The notes: generated from the sequence alone by a model not told the origin. Positions 47,818 to 56,600 are shown, counted from the stretch's first letter. The stretch is 64,000 bases of DNA from Roseibium suaedae (GCF_900142725.1 NZ_FRBW01000003.1:248001-312000); one strand, 5' to 3'. Numbers and translations: made by a program.

Positions 47818-48558
47818 TCATCCGATGGCGGAAAAGGCCGGGAAGGTTTCAAGCAGCCAGTAGGAGAAGGTCGCCATCTGTCCGGTGATGAAAAGCACAC
47901 CGGTCAGAACCAGAACCACACCCATCGCCTTTTCGACCATGCCCATATGGCGGCGGAACTTCTTCATGAAGCCCAGGAATGGCCCGGCAAAAAGCGCGGC
48001 CAGAAGGAAGGGAATACCGAGACCGAGCGCATAGGCCGTCAGAAGCAGGGCGCCTTGTGTCACCGTGTCCTCGGATCCGGCAACGAAGAGGATTGCCGCC
48101 AGGATAGGTCCAACGCAGGGCGTCCAGCCAAAGGCAAAGGCAAGACCGATCACATAGGCGCCCAGAAGCCCTGTCGGCTTGCGCTCCACATGAACGCGGG
48201 CTTCCCGGTAAAGGAAGGCAATGCGGAAGACGCCGAGAAAGTGAAGCCCCATGACGATGATTGCCGCGCCCGCAATATAGCCGAGAAACTGGATATGCTG
48301 GGTGACGAACTGACCAAGGAAGCTGGCACTCGCCCCAAGGGCAACAAACACCGTGGTGAAACCGGCAACGAAGGCAAGCGAAGCAATGAAAACCCGGCGC
48401 GACGCAGTCTTGTGATCGTCCTTGCCGGTCAGCTCTTCAAGAGACACACCGGCAATGAAGCCCAGGTAAGGCGGCACCAGCGGCAAAACGCATGGTGACA
48501 CAAAAGACAGCAGCCCCGCCAAGAAGGCTCCCCAGATCGTCACATTCCCCAGCATCAC
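47818..48558 (-). CDS. ccdA: cytochrome c biogenesis protein CcdA
   Basis: 246 residues with about six membrane helices. The two redox cysteines lie in FVSPCVLPLVPPYL and FGWTPCVGPIL, one in each half. The protein carries electrons from cytoplasmic thioredoxin to the periplasm for haem attachment or disulfide repair. It is convergent with the SPOR-like gene. No other cytochrome c maturation gene is adjacent. Either of two successive ATGs may be the start. Confidence 0.92.
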   Translation of the reverse strand: MMLGNVTIWGAFLAGLLSFVSPCVLPLVPPYLGFIAGVSLEELTGKDDHKTASRRVFIASLAFVAGFTTVFVALGASASFLGQFVTQHIQFLGYIAGAAIIVMGLHFLGVFRIAFLYREARVHVERKPTGLLGAYVIGLAFAFGWTPCVGPILAAILFVAGSEDTVTQGALLLTAYALGLGIPFLLAALFAGPFLGFMKKFRRHMGMVEKAMGVVLVLTGVLFITGQMATFSYWLLETFPAFSAIG

Positions 48559-48761
48559 ACGTCTTTCTGATCATGGCCGGACGGCCGCCAGCCTTTCTTT
48601 TTAGTCCAGGCTCCCGGACATTCCGGCACCTGCTGCGATCTATAGTCGATGGAGCAGAAGAACAGGAAGCCACAATCGGGTCACCATTTCGAGAGGCAGA
48701 TCGACGCATCGCGCTAAACCGCAGTCAAGGCCACATCGGTTGGGGGCAACCCAAAACAGAA

Positions 48762-48790
48762 AAAGCGCCAACGGTTTCCCGCAGCGCTTT
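48762..48790 (-). terminator. possible terminator downstream of the 96-residue hypothetical gene
   Basis: A 7-bp stem AAAGCGC/GCGCTTT with a 15-base loop; on the minus strand the stem ends in a run of T (GCGCTTTTTCTG). It lies about 45 bp past the stop of the small gene. The long loop keeps confidence modest. Confidence 0.45.
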
Positions 48791-48834
48791 CCGAAATCTC
48801 TATTGCTATCTCGCTTGGCACAGACCCTGGAGGC

Positions 48835-49125
48835 CTAGTCCCGCCCGCCCTTGATCACCTCGAAGAGGGATTGGCGCAGTTGGCTCTCGTCCCTGCCGGA
48901 ACGCAGTCCATCGCGCCATTGGTCCAGCACGAGGCGGAGACCCAAAGTGTCGCGTGTGTGGGGCAATTCCGAAATAAAGCCGGCAAAAAAGGCATCAAGC
49001 CTTTCGCGATCGATCACCCCCTGATCGATCAGCCCAAGGACAAGGGTCATGGTCGCGGCGATGTGGCCGCGAACAAACTCAAGCTCAATGGGTTCCGCAA
49101 CCGGATCAGCATAACGGTCTGGCAT
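48835..49125 (-). CDS. hypothetical protein (96 residues)
   Basis: No family recognised. The sequence is acidic and mostly helical in look (EFVRGHIAATMTLVLGLIDQGVIDRERLDAFFAGFISEL), with no signal peptide, no membrane helix and no cysteine. Codon use is like that of neighbouring genes, which supports it as a real gene. It lies 276 bp upstream of ccdA on the same strand and 358 bp from the tRNA-Lys gene. Confidence 0.6.
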   Translation of the reverse strand: MPDRYADPVAEPIELEFVRGHIAATMTLVLGLIDQGVIDRERLDAFFAGFISELPHTRDTLGLRLVLDQWRDGLRSGRDESQLRQSLFEVIKGGRD

Positions 49126-49483
49126 TTAGCCTCACTCTTGATGTGCTGCTATCATGAGAACAATGGAGTAACGCCCGTGTTGCTCCGAGTTTGCAAGTGC
49201 TGCAAACAATGATGACTTAAAGCTACAACATTTTGCCGGGAACAGGAATCGTCAATACGACCTAAGAGCGCCGCTTTTTCCGGGCAGAAAGAAACAACCT
49301 TCCGGTTAGGTTAATGCCGCCGGAAGCTTCGCCTTTCTCTTTGTTCTCACCTTTACGCACGATTTTTTGCAGGAACAGGGTTGAAACCCGGAGCCGGTCA
49401 GCATACACAACGCGACATTCGCAACGGAAGCGCCTCTGGCGCGGCTAACCAGAGCCAATTTTCCAGGCGGATCTCCTTTCTGG
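49126..49483. other. non-coding gap before tRNA-Lys
   Basis: No open frame of gene-like character and no strong inverted repeat was seen here. It must hold the promoter of tRNA-Lys on the plus strand and that of the small hypothetical gene on the minus strand, but I could not fix either. Confidence 0.5.
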
Positions 49484-49559
49484 GAGCGCGTAGCTCAGCT
49501 GGTAGAGCAACTGACTTTTAATCAGTAGGTCCAGGGTTCGAACCCCTGCGCGCTCACCA
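49484..49559 (+). tRNA. tRNA-Lys (anticodon UUU)
   Basis: Full cloverleaf: acceptor GAGCGCG pairs with CGCGCTC, D-arm GCTC/GAGC, anticodon stem ACTGA/TCAGT around the loop CTTTTAA (anticodon TTT), T-arm CAGGG-TTCGAAC-CCCTG, and an encoded 3' CCA. 76 bases including CCA. The genes beyond it (racemase, amidase, regulator, ABC transporter) look accessory, and tRNA 3' ends are common insertion sites, but no attachment-site repeat or integrase is seen. Confidence 0.97.
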
Positions 49560-49601
49560 CTCTCCCTTCCGACAAACTCCTGATATGACAAGCCTTTCCG
49601 G

Positions 49602-50324
49602 CTAGCTGCGGGCCCTTATCATTTGCGCCATGCGGCGCACTGCAGCCGGAATTGGCTCAATCAAGGGGACAGGACTTTTGGGCGCAAGCACGCGTGCTGC
49701 AGCGGCCAATGGACCACCGCCAATAATCACCGCCTCAACTGCATCCTGACGGACAGCATCTTCTATGCCGCGCAGCAGAGCCTCAAGCAGAGCTTCTTCC
49801 TGAGCCATCAACCGGGCAGGATCGCCCGGTGTCAGCCAGACGCCGGCAAATTGAGCCCCGAAGCCTTCTCCGATCACTCTTGCCGTGATGGCCGCCTTCA
49901 GGTCCGGCGTGGTTGTGACCACGGCGAATCTGCGCGCGCCTTCTGCCGCCTCGCGAAAGGACGATTCGGCAATTCCGGCCACCGGAATGCTCAACCGGCG
50001 GCGCAAGGCATCCAGTCCCGGATCCCCGAAGGCAGACACAATGACCCCGGCCGCATCCGGCATCAGAGACATCCCAAGCTCCAGAACCGCATCAGCTGCC
50101 GCATTCAATGCGGGCTCGTTCGTGATCAGGGGCACGCCGGAGGAAACGGTGGCGCCTTCGATAGCAAGCCCGCCCGGACCGTCCGACAGCTCTCCGGCAG
50201 CTTCCTGGGCAATCTGAACCATGCGGCTTGTCGTGGAGCGGTTGGTGTTCGGGTTGATCAGAACGACCCGCGGCCTCGAAGCGCGTCGTTCTTCATCGAT
50301 CCGCCCTTCTGCTTGTGCCGCCAT
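49602..50324 (-). CDS. Asp/Glu/hydantoin racemase superfamily protein lacking both catalytic cysteines
   Basis: 240 residues. NPNTN near the N-terminus and FGDPGLDALR in the middle place it with hydantoin and allantoin racemases. In active racemases a cysteine precedes FGDPG and a second lies in the later Gly-rich motif. Here these positions read VSAFGDPG and IIGGGPLAAAA, and the protein has no cysteine at all. It may therefore catalyse something else or only bind ligand. Its ATG overlaps the amidase stop as TGATG, so the two are translationally coupled. Confidence 0.75.
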   Translation of the reverse strand: MAAQAEGRIDEERRASRPRVVLINPNTNRSTTSRMVQIAQEAAGELSDGPGGLAIEGATVSSGVPLITNEPALNAAADAVLELGMSLMPDAAGVIVSAFGDPGLDALRRRLSIPVAGIAESSFREAAEGARRFAVVTTTPDLKAAITARVIGEGFGAQFAGVWLTPGDPARLMAQEEALLEALLRGIEDAVRQDAVEAVIIGGGPLAAAARVLAPKSPVPLIEPIPAAVRRMAQMIRARS

Positions 50325-51502
50325 CACAAAGCAGCTGCCAGCGCCAGAAGATCCTGGTCACGCAGCCTTGGCGCAATCAGCGAGAGGCCGATCGGAGCCC
50401 CCTCATGAAGAAGCCCCGGCACGGAAAGCTCCGGATAGCTGTTCAGGCCGGAGATGCAGGTCAGGCACATGGTCTGGGCGCGGTAGGCGTCCAGCTCCGG
50501 CTCAAGTGTGTCGATCCTGGGCGCCGGACCGGGCGCAGACGGAATGACCAACACTGTGCCGGCCCCGAAGACCGTATCCATCTCCGCGCGAATTGCTTCC
50601 CGGTGGGCAGCTGCATCCTGAAACGCCTTTTCCGAGATCTTCGAGCCGAACTCGAACCGGGCTCCGACACCTGGCCCGAACTCTGGCTTCTCGCGGGTGA
50701 TCCAGTCACCATTCGCCTGCCAGGCTTCGTAGCTTTGCAAGGTCCGGAAGGTCTGCAGCCACTCTTCCAGCGGCAGACCCGGCAGGGCAGACCGCTCGAT
50801 CTCAATTCCAAGGGTTTCAAGCTTGCTCAAAACGGGGGCAAAAGTCTCCCGCACCTCGGGTGAAAGCCTTGCCCAGACCTCGTCGGGAAGCCAGAGCCGG
50901 TCCGGCATGCGCCCTGCCCCGGCCTTGATGCCAAAGCTTGCAGACACTTTGAGCAGCGTATCAAGGTCACGGGTAAACCAGCCCGGCACATCGAAACTGG
51001 CCGCCAATGGCAGCAATCCATTGCCATCGATGCGCCCATGGGTCGGTCGCAAACCATAGAGGCCGCAGAAGCTTGCAGGCACCCGCACAGATCCGCCCGT
51101 ATCACTCCCGAGGGCAAAATCAGCTAGCCTGGCCGCCACCGCAGAGGCAGAGCCGGAAGACGATCCGCCAGGCACCCGGTCAGGCGCAGCACTGTTGAGG
51201 GGCGTGCCATAATGCGCGTTGATGCCGGTGATCGAAAAAGCCAGCTCTTCCATCAACGTGAACCCGTTCAGCGCAGCGCCTGCAGCAAGCATCAGCCTCA
51301 CGGCCGGGGCCGTTTCCTGATCGGCCGAATGGGTCGCTTTCCAGAGCGGATTGCCGTTTCCCGCGACCCTGCCCTGATAGATGTAGTTGTCCTTGACGGC
51401 GAAGCTCAGACCGGTGAGCGGGCCAGCCCCCGAACGCACTGGCTGCTGGAAATACTCGGCATAGGCACCGGCGGTATCGGTTGCCACATGAGTAACGCTC
51501 AT
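50324..51502 (-). CDS. amidase signature family hydrolase
   Basis: 392 residues. The Ser-cisSer-Lys triad is visible: Lys37 in VKDNYIYQG, the serine cluster GGSSSGSA (112-119), and the nucleophile Ser138 in GSDTGGSVR (132-140). It hydrolyses an amide to acid and ammonia; the substrate is unknown. At 392 residues it is shorter than GatA (about 490) and no gatB/gatC is near, so it is not the tRNA amidotransferase. It overlaps the upstream regulator gene by 4 bp (ATGA) and the downstream racemase-like gene, forming a three-gene operon. Confidence 0.88.
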   Translation of the reverse strand: MSVTHVATDTAGAYAEYFQQPVRSGAGPLTGLSFAVKDNYIYQGRVAGNGNPLWKATHSADQETAPAVRLMLAAGAALNGFTLMEELAFSITGINAHYGTPLNSAAPDRVPGGSSSGSASAVAARLADFALGSDTGGSVRVPASFCGLYGLRPTHGRIDGNGLLPLAASFDVPGWFTRDLDTLLKVSASFGIKAGAGRMPDRLWLPDEVWARLSPEVRETFAPVLSKLETLGIEIERSALPGLPLEEWLQTFRTLQSYEAWQANGDWITREKPEFGPGVGARFEFGSKISEKAFQDAAAHREAIRAEMDTVFGAGTVLVIPSAPGPAPRIDTLEPELDAYRAQTMCLTCISGLNSYPELSVPGLLHEGAPIGLSLIAPRLRDQDLLALAAAL

Positions 51503-52338
51503 CGGGAAAACTCCTTGGGGGAAAGATCAAGATCGATATCGCACCGCCGAGCGGCGGCAATGATGTGGGCTTCCAGCGCTGCGCAGGCAGCTTCGCAATC
51601 TCCGGCCTCTATGGCAGCCAGAATGCTCAAATGTTCCTCGGCGGTATCGCGCACCTGCTCCAGCATCACCATGGGCACCCATTGGCTGTTCTGCATCACC
51701 CTGGACAGGTGACGGCGTATATCGTCATGCAAGCGGTTGCCGCAATTCTCGAAAATCACGTCATGAAACAGCGTGTCCTGCTCCGCCGCAAGGACGGAGT
51801 TGCCGCTCAGGGCGGCATCCTTCAGGGCAAATGTGAACCGGCGAAGCTTTTGCAAGGCAGGCCCGGTCAGGTTGGCGAAGGCCAGACGCAGGGCAGCAGG
51901 CTCGAAACTGGCGCGGAACTGGAACACTTCCTTGAGAGAATAGCCCGCCTCCAGCGGCCACATGTCGGCAGGACTTCTGCCACCGGGAGCGGCCACAAAG
52001 ACCCCTCGGCGCTTCTCGACCCTTACGAGGCCGAGCGTTTCCAGCATGGAGATCGCCTCCCGCACGGAAGGGCGTGACGCGCCCAGCAGAACCGTCATGT
52101 CCCGCTGCGAAGGCAAGGGATCGCCTGCCTGCAGGTTTCGCTCGGAGATCATGTCCTGGATGGATCGGGCGACACGGGCCGGCACGGAAGACACTTCTTC
52201 CTCCGGAGCTTCTTCGACGGCCAACCGGGATGCGGTCAGCTTATCAGCTGGAAACTCAGGCAATCCATCCGGCGACGCCTCTGATGGTTTTTCCGGCGAT
52301 GACACCGCTGAAGTCCGGTCTGCTGCATTTCTCATCAT
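51499..52338 (-). CDS. GntR-family regulator, FadR/FCD subfamily
   Basis: 279 residues. A winged helix (about 50-115: IQDMISERNLQAGDPLPSQ, then SRPSVREAISMLETLGLV) is joined to an all-helical FCD ligand domain with the expected metal-site pattern (DTLFHDVIF, EEHLSILAAI, LEAHI). An N-terminal extension of about 50 acidic, Ser/Pro-rich residues is longer than usual. It heads the amidase operon and is divergent from the ABC transporter, with a FadR-like palindrome between them. FCD regulators usually sense small carboxylates. Confidence 0.88.
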   Translation of the reverse strand: MMRNAADRTSAVSSPEKPSEASPDGLPEFPADKLTASRLAVEEAPEEEVSSVPARVARSIQDMISERNLQAGDPLPSQRDMTVLLGASRPSVREAISMLETLGLVRVEKRRGVFVAAPGGRSPADMWPLEAGYSLKEVFQFRASFEPAALRLAFANLTGPALQKLRRFTFALKDAALSGNSVLAAEQDTLFHDVIFENCGNRLHDDIRRHLSRVMQNSQWVPMVMLEQVRDTAEEHLSILAAIEAGDCEAACAALEAHIIAAARRCDIDLDLSPKEFSR

Positions 52339-52734
52339 TTATGCCCAAACTATGATCTTGCATGATTTTTGACCAAAACCTACCGTCATCTGGTCAGACC
52401 AGACATTCGTAACCTGACTTCAGAGTTGAAAACAAGTACGAAAATACGCTGACAAGATATTGTTTTTTATAACTTTTCTCCTCGAGAGAAGAGTTGAAAG
52501 CGTCAAGGCAGACCGGACATATGACCGGACGTCTGGCGTGAAGGCAGGGTCGGATCACAGAGGAACATCCTCTGGGTTCTTCTGTCCAGAGGAGCAGCGG
52601 CCGGCAAGGCCGACAGGTGACAAGGCAGCGCAGAAATCATCGCGCCACAAGGGAAACGCATCAGGCACACGGCAGCAAAAACGACAACGCAAGCGCATCG
52701 ACCTTGCGTGACGATTGAGAAGAGGATGATGGGA
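52339..52734. promoter_or_regulatory. divergent control region of the amidase and ABC transporter operons
   Basis: About 396 bp without a gene. It contains the operator palindrome at 52389-52403 and a direct repeat GACCGGAC at 52511-52518 and 52523-52530, separated by ATAT. AT-rich DNA near 52450-52480 (GACAAGATATTG, TTATAAC) is the likely promoter area for the transporter, but no clear -35/-10 pair stands out. Confidence 0.55.
52389..52403. promoter_or_regulatory. FadR/GntR-type operator palindrome
   Basis: TCTGGTCAGACCAGA is a perfect 7+1+7 palindrome. It contains TGGT-N-ACCA-type half-sites like the operators of FadR-subfamily regulators. It lies 51 bp before the regulator's ATG and about 330 bp before the transporter start, so autoregulation plus control of the divergent operon is likely. 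Confidence 0.65.
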
Positions 52735-54345
52735 ATGGCTCTCAAGACGTTCAAGAAAGCAGCGCTCGCGACCCTGTCGCTGGCCTTGCTTGCTTCCACC
52801 TCCATTGACGGGTGGGCCGGTGGCACATTGCGCATTGGCATGACGGCAGCCGACATTCCGCTGACCACCGGTCAGACGGACCAGGGCGGCGAAGGCATGC
52901 GTTTCATGGGCTACACGGTCTATGACTCCCTCGTCGAATGGGACCTGACCAGTGCCGACAAGCCGTCCGTCCTGATCCCGGGCCTTGCCACCGAATGGTC
53001 GGTCGATCCGAGCGACACCACCAAGTGGACCTTCAAGCTGCGCGAAGGCGTCACCTTCCATGACGGTAGCCCGTTTACCGCCGAAACCGTGGTCTGGAAC
53101 CTGGAAAAGCTGCTGAACCCGGATGCGGAGCAGTATGACCCGCGCCAGTCCGCCCAGGGCAAGTCGCGTATTCCGGCCGTTGCCTCCTACAAGGCCATCG
53201 ACGACCTCACCCTCGAAATCACCACCAAGGAGCCGGACGCAACCCTGCCCTACCAGCTCGCCTGGATCCTGATGTCCTCCAAGGCAAACTGGGAATCCCA
53301 TGGCAAGAGCTGGGAAGAGGTCGCCAAGGCTCCTTCCGGCACAGGCCCGTGGAAGCTGACCAGCTTTGTGCCGCGCGAGCGCGCTGAAATGGTCCCGAAC
53401 GAAGCCTATTGGGACAAGGCCCGCGTGCCGCAGCTGGACAAGATGGTCCTGATGCCGCTGCCGGAGCCCAATGCCCGTACCGCTGCCATCATGTCCGGTC
53501 AGGTCGACTGGATCGAGGCTCCGGCTCCGGACACCATTCCGGCCCTGAAGGGCGGCGGCTTCCAGATCGTCTCCAACGCCTATCCGCACAACTGGACCTG
53601 GCACCTGTCCCGTCTGGACGGTTCGCCTTGGAACGACATCCGCATCCGCAAGGCCGCAAACCTTGCGATCGACCGGGATGGTCTCAGCGAACTGCTCGGT
53701 GGACTGGCCATTCCGGCCAAGGGCTTCCTGCCGCCGTCCAGCCAGTGGTTCGGCAAGCCGACCTTCGATGTGAAATATGACCCGGAAGAAGCCAAGAAGC
53801 TGCTCGCCGAAGCCGGTTACGGCCCAGACAAGCCGCTGAAGGTGAAGGCCCTGATTTCTCCGTCAGGTTCCGGCCAGATGCTGCCGCTGCCGATGAACGA
53901 ATACATCCAGCAGAGCCTGGCCGAAGTCGGCATCGAAGTGGAATTCATGGTCGTGGAATGGAACCAGATGATCAATCTGTGGCGTGCAGGCGCTGCCGAT
54001 GCGAGCGTCGAAGGCTCCCAGTCGATCAACTTCACCTACTTCATCCAGGACCCGTTCACCGGCCTCATCCGTCACCTTTCTTGTGACCTGATCGCCCCGA
54101 ACGGCACCAACTGGGGCCACTACTGCGATCCGGAAATGCAGGATCTGTTCAAGCAGATCAAGACGACCTTCGATCCGGAAGCCCAGAACGAAGTTCTGCG
54201 CAAGACCCACGAGAAGTACGTCAACGACGCCCTCTTCCTGATGGTCACCCACGACGTGGCACCGCGCGCCCTCAGCGCGAAGGTGAAGGGCTTCGTTCAG
54301 GCCCAGAACTGGTACCAGAACTTCTCGTCCATCACGATGGACTGA
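52735..54345 (+). CDS. ABC transporter periplasmic substrate-binding protein (peptide/nickel family)
   Basis: 536 residues from the ATG at 52735, with AGAGG 9 bp upstream; the frame opens at 52708. A signal peptide (LKTFKKAALATLSLALLAS) is followed by the family-5 solute-binding fold: IPGLATEWSVDPSDTTKWTF, then LREGVTFHDGSPFTAETVVWN, and later IRKAANLAIDRDGL. No lipobox cysteine, so it is periplasmic. Substrates of the family include di- and oligopeptides, nickel, opines and glycosides. First gene of a five-gene operon. Confidence 0.93.
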   Translation: MALKTFKKAALATLSLALLASTSIDGWAGGTLRIGMTAADIPLTTGQTDQGGEGMRFMGYTVYDSLVEWDLTSADKPSVLIPGLATEWSVDPSDTTKWTFKLREGVTFHDGSPFTAETVVWNLEKLLNPDAEQYDPRQSAQGKSRIPAVASYKAIDDLTLEITTKEPDATLPYQLAWILMSSKANWESHGKSWEEVAKAPSGTGPWKLTSFVPRERAEMVPNEAYWDKARVPQLDKMVLMPLPEPNARTAAIMSGQVDWIEAPAPDTIPALKGGGFQIVSNAYPHNWTWHLSRLDGSPWNDIRIRKAANLAIDRDGLSELLGGLAIPAKGFLPPSSQWFGKPTFDVKYDPEEAKKLLAEAGYGPDKPLKVKALISPSGSGQMLPLPMNEYIQQSLAEVGIEVEFMVVEWNQMINLWRAGAADASVEGSQSINFTYFIQDPFTGLIRHLSCDLIAPNGTNWGHYCDPEMQDLFKQIKTTFDPEAQNEVLRKTHEKYVNDALFLMVTHDVAPRALSAKVKGFVQAQNWYQNFSSITMD

Positions 54346-54460
54346 TGACATTCCGGCTGGCGGAACCTTTCGCCAGCCGTTCCTTCAAGGCCGATGGGTC
54401 CAACCAATCGTGTCCGGCGGAGGTTCCTTTGTATTGTTCACAAGCGGCCCGGCAGGCTCC

Positions 54461-54607
54461 AGTCTCCCCCCTTGAGGGGGAGATGTCCCCGAATGGGGAC
54501 AGAGGGGGGTATCGACCTCCCGGAGTTCCACCGTGTCTGCTGGCTATACAGATGCGTTACCCCCCTCTGTCAGCTTCCGCTGACATCTCCCCCTCAAGGG
54601 GGGAGAC
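54461..54607. repeat. long inverted repeat inside the ABC operon
   Basis: Two arms of about 51 bp (54461-54511 and 54557-54607) are nearly perfect complements, sharing GTCTCCCCCCTTGAGG and GGGGAGATGTC. They differ only at a central tip, which is CCCC-GAAT-GGGG in the left arm and AGC-TTCC-GCT in the right, so each arm can also fold alone. It lies between the binding-protein and permease genes, where such structures often protect the upstream message. Confidence 0.8.
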
Positions 54608-54750
54608 GGCCCATGCCGCGACCGGCTGATATCCGGTCAAACGCATACCGCGCAGACCGGCAACAGGTTTGCAATCACAGTCACTGGCGGATCCGATCCG
54701 CCCGATATCCGCGCCGGCAACGGCCAGCTTCTCGAGGAACGGACCAGGGA

Positions 54751-55704
54751 ATGTTCACCTATCTCGTTCGACGCCTGATCTATGTTCTCCCCGTTGCCAT
54801 CGGTGTGAGCATGTTCTGCTTTCTGCTCGTTCACATCGCACCCGGTGATCCGCTGACCGCGATCATGCCGGTGGATGCCACCGCTGAAGAGCAGGCGGCC
54901 ATGCGCTCGGCCTATGGCCTCGACAAGCCCATGCCCGTTCAATATGCGATCTGGATCGGCAAGGCTGCGACCGGCGATCTCGGCAAGTCCATCGCGACCG
55001 GACGGCCTGTGGCTGGCGAAGTTTTCCTGGCCGTTAAGAACTCGCTGCTTCTGGCCTTCGCCGCCAGCCTGATCGCCTTTCCGATCGGCCTGTTCCTTGG
55101 CTTTCTGGCCGGTTACTTCCGCGACACGATCTTCGACAGGATGATCACCGCGGTGGCCATCACCGGTGTTTCCGTTCCCAATTACTGGCTCGGTATCGTT
55201 CTGGTCATCGTCTTCTCCGTCCAGCTCGGCTGGCTGCCTTCCATGGGCGCAGGCCCCGGCGGCTCCGGCGAATGGAGCTGGGACCTGGAGCATATCCGCT
55301 ACCTGGTCCTGCCGGCCGTCACGCTTGCCGTCGTGCCCATCGGCATCGTTGCCCGAACGGTTCGCGCACTGGTCGGCGATATCTTCTCGATGGACTTCGT
55401 GCAGGCCCTCTTCGCAAAGGGGCTCTATCCGATCGACGTGCTGCGCCATGTAATCCGCAATGCCGCCCCGACCGCCCTTTCCGTCATGGGCCTTCAGCTC
55501 GGCTACCTGCTCGGCGGCTCGATCCTGATCGAGACCGTGTTTAACTGGCCTGGCTCCGGCTTCCTCCTGTCGAATGCCATCTTCCAGCGCGACCTGCCGC
55601 TTCTGCAGGGCACCATTCTGGTGCTGGCGCTGTTCTTCGTGACCATGAACCTGATCGTTGACGTCCTTCAGGCGGCCATCGACCCGCGCATCAAGAGGTC
55701 CTGA
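54751..55704 (+). CDS. ABC transporter permease (DppB/OppB family)
   Basis: 317 residues. N-terminal helix FTYLVRRLIYVLPVAIGVSMFCFLLVHIAPGDP is the DppB signature, and the EAA loop is visible in the C-terminal half (RNAAPTALSVMGLQLGYLLGGS). About six membrane helices. The ATG at 54751 begins the conserved region; the open frame through the inverted repeat upstream is not coding. The next permease starts 1 bp after the stop. Confidence 0.92.
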   Translation: MFTYLVRRLIYVLPVAIGVSMFCFLLVHIAPGDPLTAIMPVDATAEEQAAMRSAYGLDKPMPVQYAIWIGKAATGDLGKSIATGRPVAGEVFLAVKNSLLLAFAASLIAFPIGLFLGFLAGYFRDTIFDRMITAVAITGVSVPNYWLGIVLVIVFSVQLGWLPSMGAGPGGSGEWSWDLEHIRYLVLPAVTLAVVPIGIVARTVRALVGDIFSMDFVQALFAKGLYPIDVLRHVIRNAAPTALSVMGLQLGYLLGGSILIETVFNWPGSGFLLSNAIFQRDLPLLQGTILVLALFFVTMNLIVDVLQAAIDPRIKRS

Positions 55705-55705
55705 C

Positions 55706-56596
55706 ATGAGCATGGCAGCAACCGAGGCAAAGGCTCCGGCCGAGCAGGTCGCCAAGACCAAGGGCTACTGGAGCGGGGTGCTCAAGCGCTTCTCCCGTGA
55801 TCCCGTCGCCGTCACCTGCGCCGTAATCGTCCTGCTCCTGATCCTGGCCGCGATCTTCGCGCCCTATCTGGGCCTGAACGATCCCTACAAGGCCAGCATG
55901 ATCAAGCGGCTGAAGCCGATCGGCTTTCCAGGTTTCCCGCTCGGGACCGATGAACAGGGCCGCGATATGCTGGCCCGCCTGCTCTATGGCGGAAGGCTGA
56001 CGCTCTTTGTCGGCCTGATGCCGGTGGTGTTCGCCTTCGGCATCGGCTCCACCCTTGGCCTGATCGCAGGCTATGCGGGCGGCTGGGTCAACACGATCAT
56101 CATGCGCACGGTCGACGTCTTCTTCGCCTTTCCCTCCGTGCTTCTGGCCATCGCCATTTCCGGCGCCCTGGGGGCAGGTATCGTCAACAGCATCGTGTCG
56201 CTCACAATCGTGTTCATTCCACCGATTGCCCGCGTGGCCGAAAGTGCGACCTCCAGTGTCCGGGCTCTGGACTATATCGATGCGGCAAGGGCATCGGGCG
56301 GCAACGCCCTGACGATCATCCGCGTGCATGTGCTCGGCAACGTGCTCGGCCCGATCTTCGTCTATGCAACGAGCCTGACCAGCGTCTGCATGATCCTGGC
56401 CGCTGGCCTCTCCTTCCTCGGCATCGGCGTTCGCCCGCCAGAGCCGGAATGGGGCCTGATGCTCAACACCCTGCGCACGGCGATCTACGTCAATCCCTGG
56501 GTCGCCGCCCTTCCCGGCCTGATGATCTTCATCACGTCCCTCTGCCTCAACCTGCTGAGCGATGGGTTGCGCAGCGCCATGAATGTCAAGGACTGA
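55706..56596 (+). CDS. ABC transporter permease (DppC/OppC family)
   Basis: 296 residues. A cytoplasmic N-terminus is followed by a first helix (VTCAVIVLLLILAAIFAPYLG), the GTDEQGRDMLARLLYGGR motif typical of DppC-type permeases, and an EAA loop around DYIDAARASGGNALTIIRVH. Pairs with the upstream DppB-like subunit to form the channel. The ATG at 55706 follows the preceding stop by 1 bp; the frame further upstream is a shadow of the dppB end. Confidence 0.93.
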   Translation: MSMAATEAKAPAEQVAKTKGYWSGVLKRFSRDPVAVTCAVIVLLLILAAIFAPYLGLNDPYKASMIKRLKPIGFPGFPLGTDEQGRDMLARLLYGGRLTLFVGLMPVVFAFGIGSTLGLIAGYAGGWVNTIIMRTVDVFFAFPSVLLAIAISGALGAGIVNSIVSLTIVFIPPIARVAESATSSVRALDYIDAARASGGNALTIIRVHVLGNVLGPIFVYATSLTSVCMILAAGLSFLGIGVRPPEPEWGLMLNTLRTAIYVNPWVAALPGLMIFITSLCLNLLSDGLRSAMNVKD

Positions 56597-56600
56597 GCCC

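Noticed and set aside
49602..50324. Glutamate racemase MurI
   Set aside because: The NPNTN and FGDPGL motifs belong to the hydantoin/allantoin racemase side, and there is no catalytic cysteine.
50324..51502. GatA subunit of tRNA amidotransferase
   Set aside because: It is about 100 residues shorter than GatA and has no gatB or gatC nearby; it is coupled to a regulator and a racemase-like gene.
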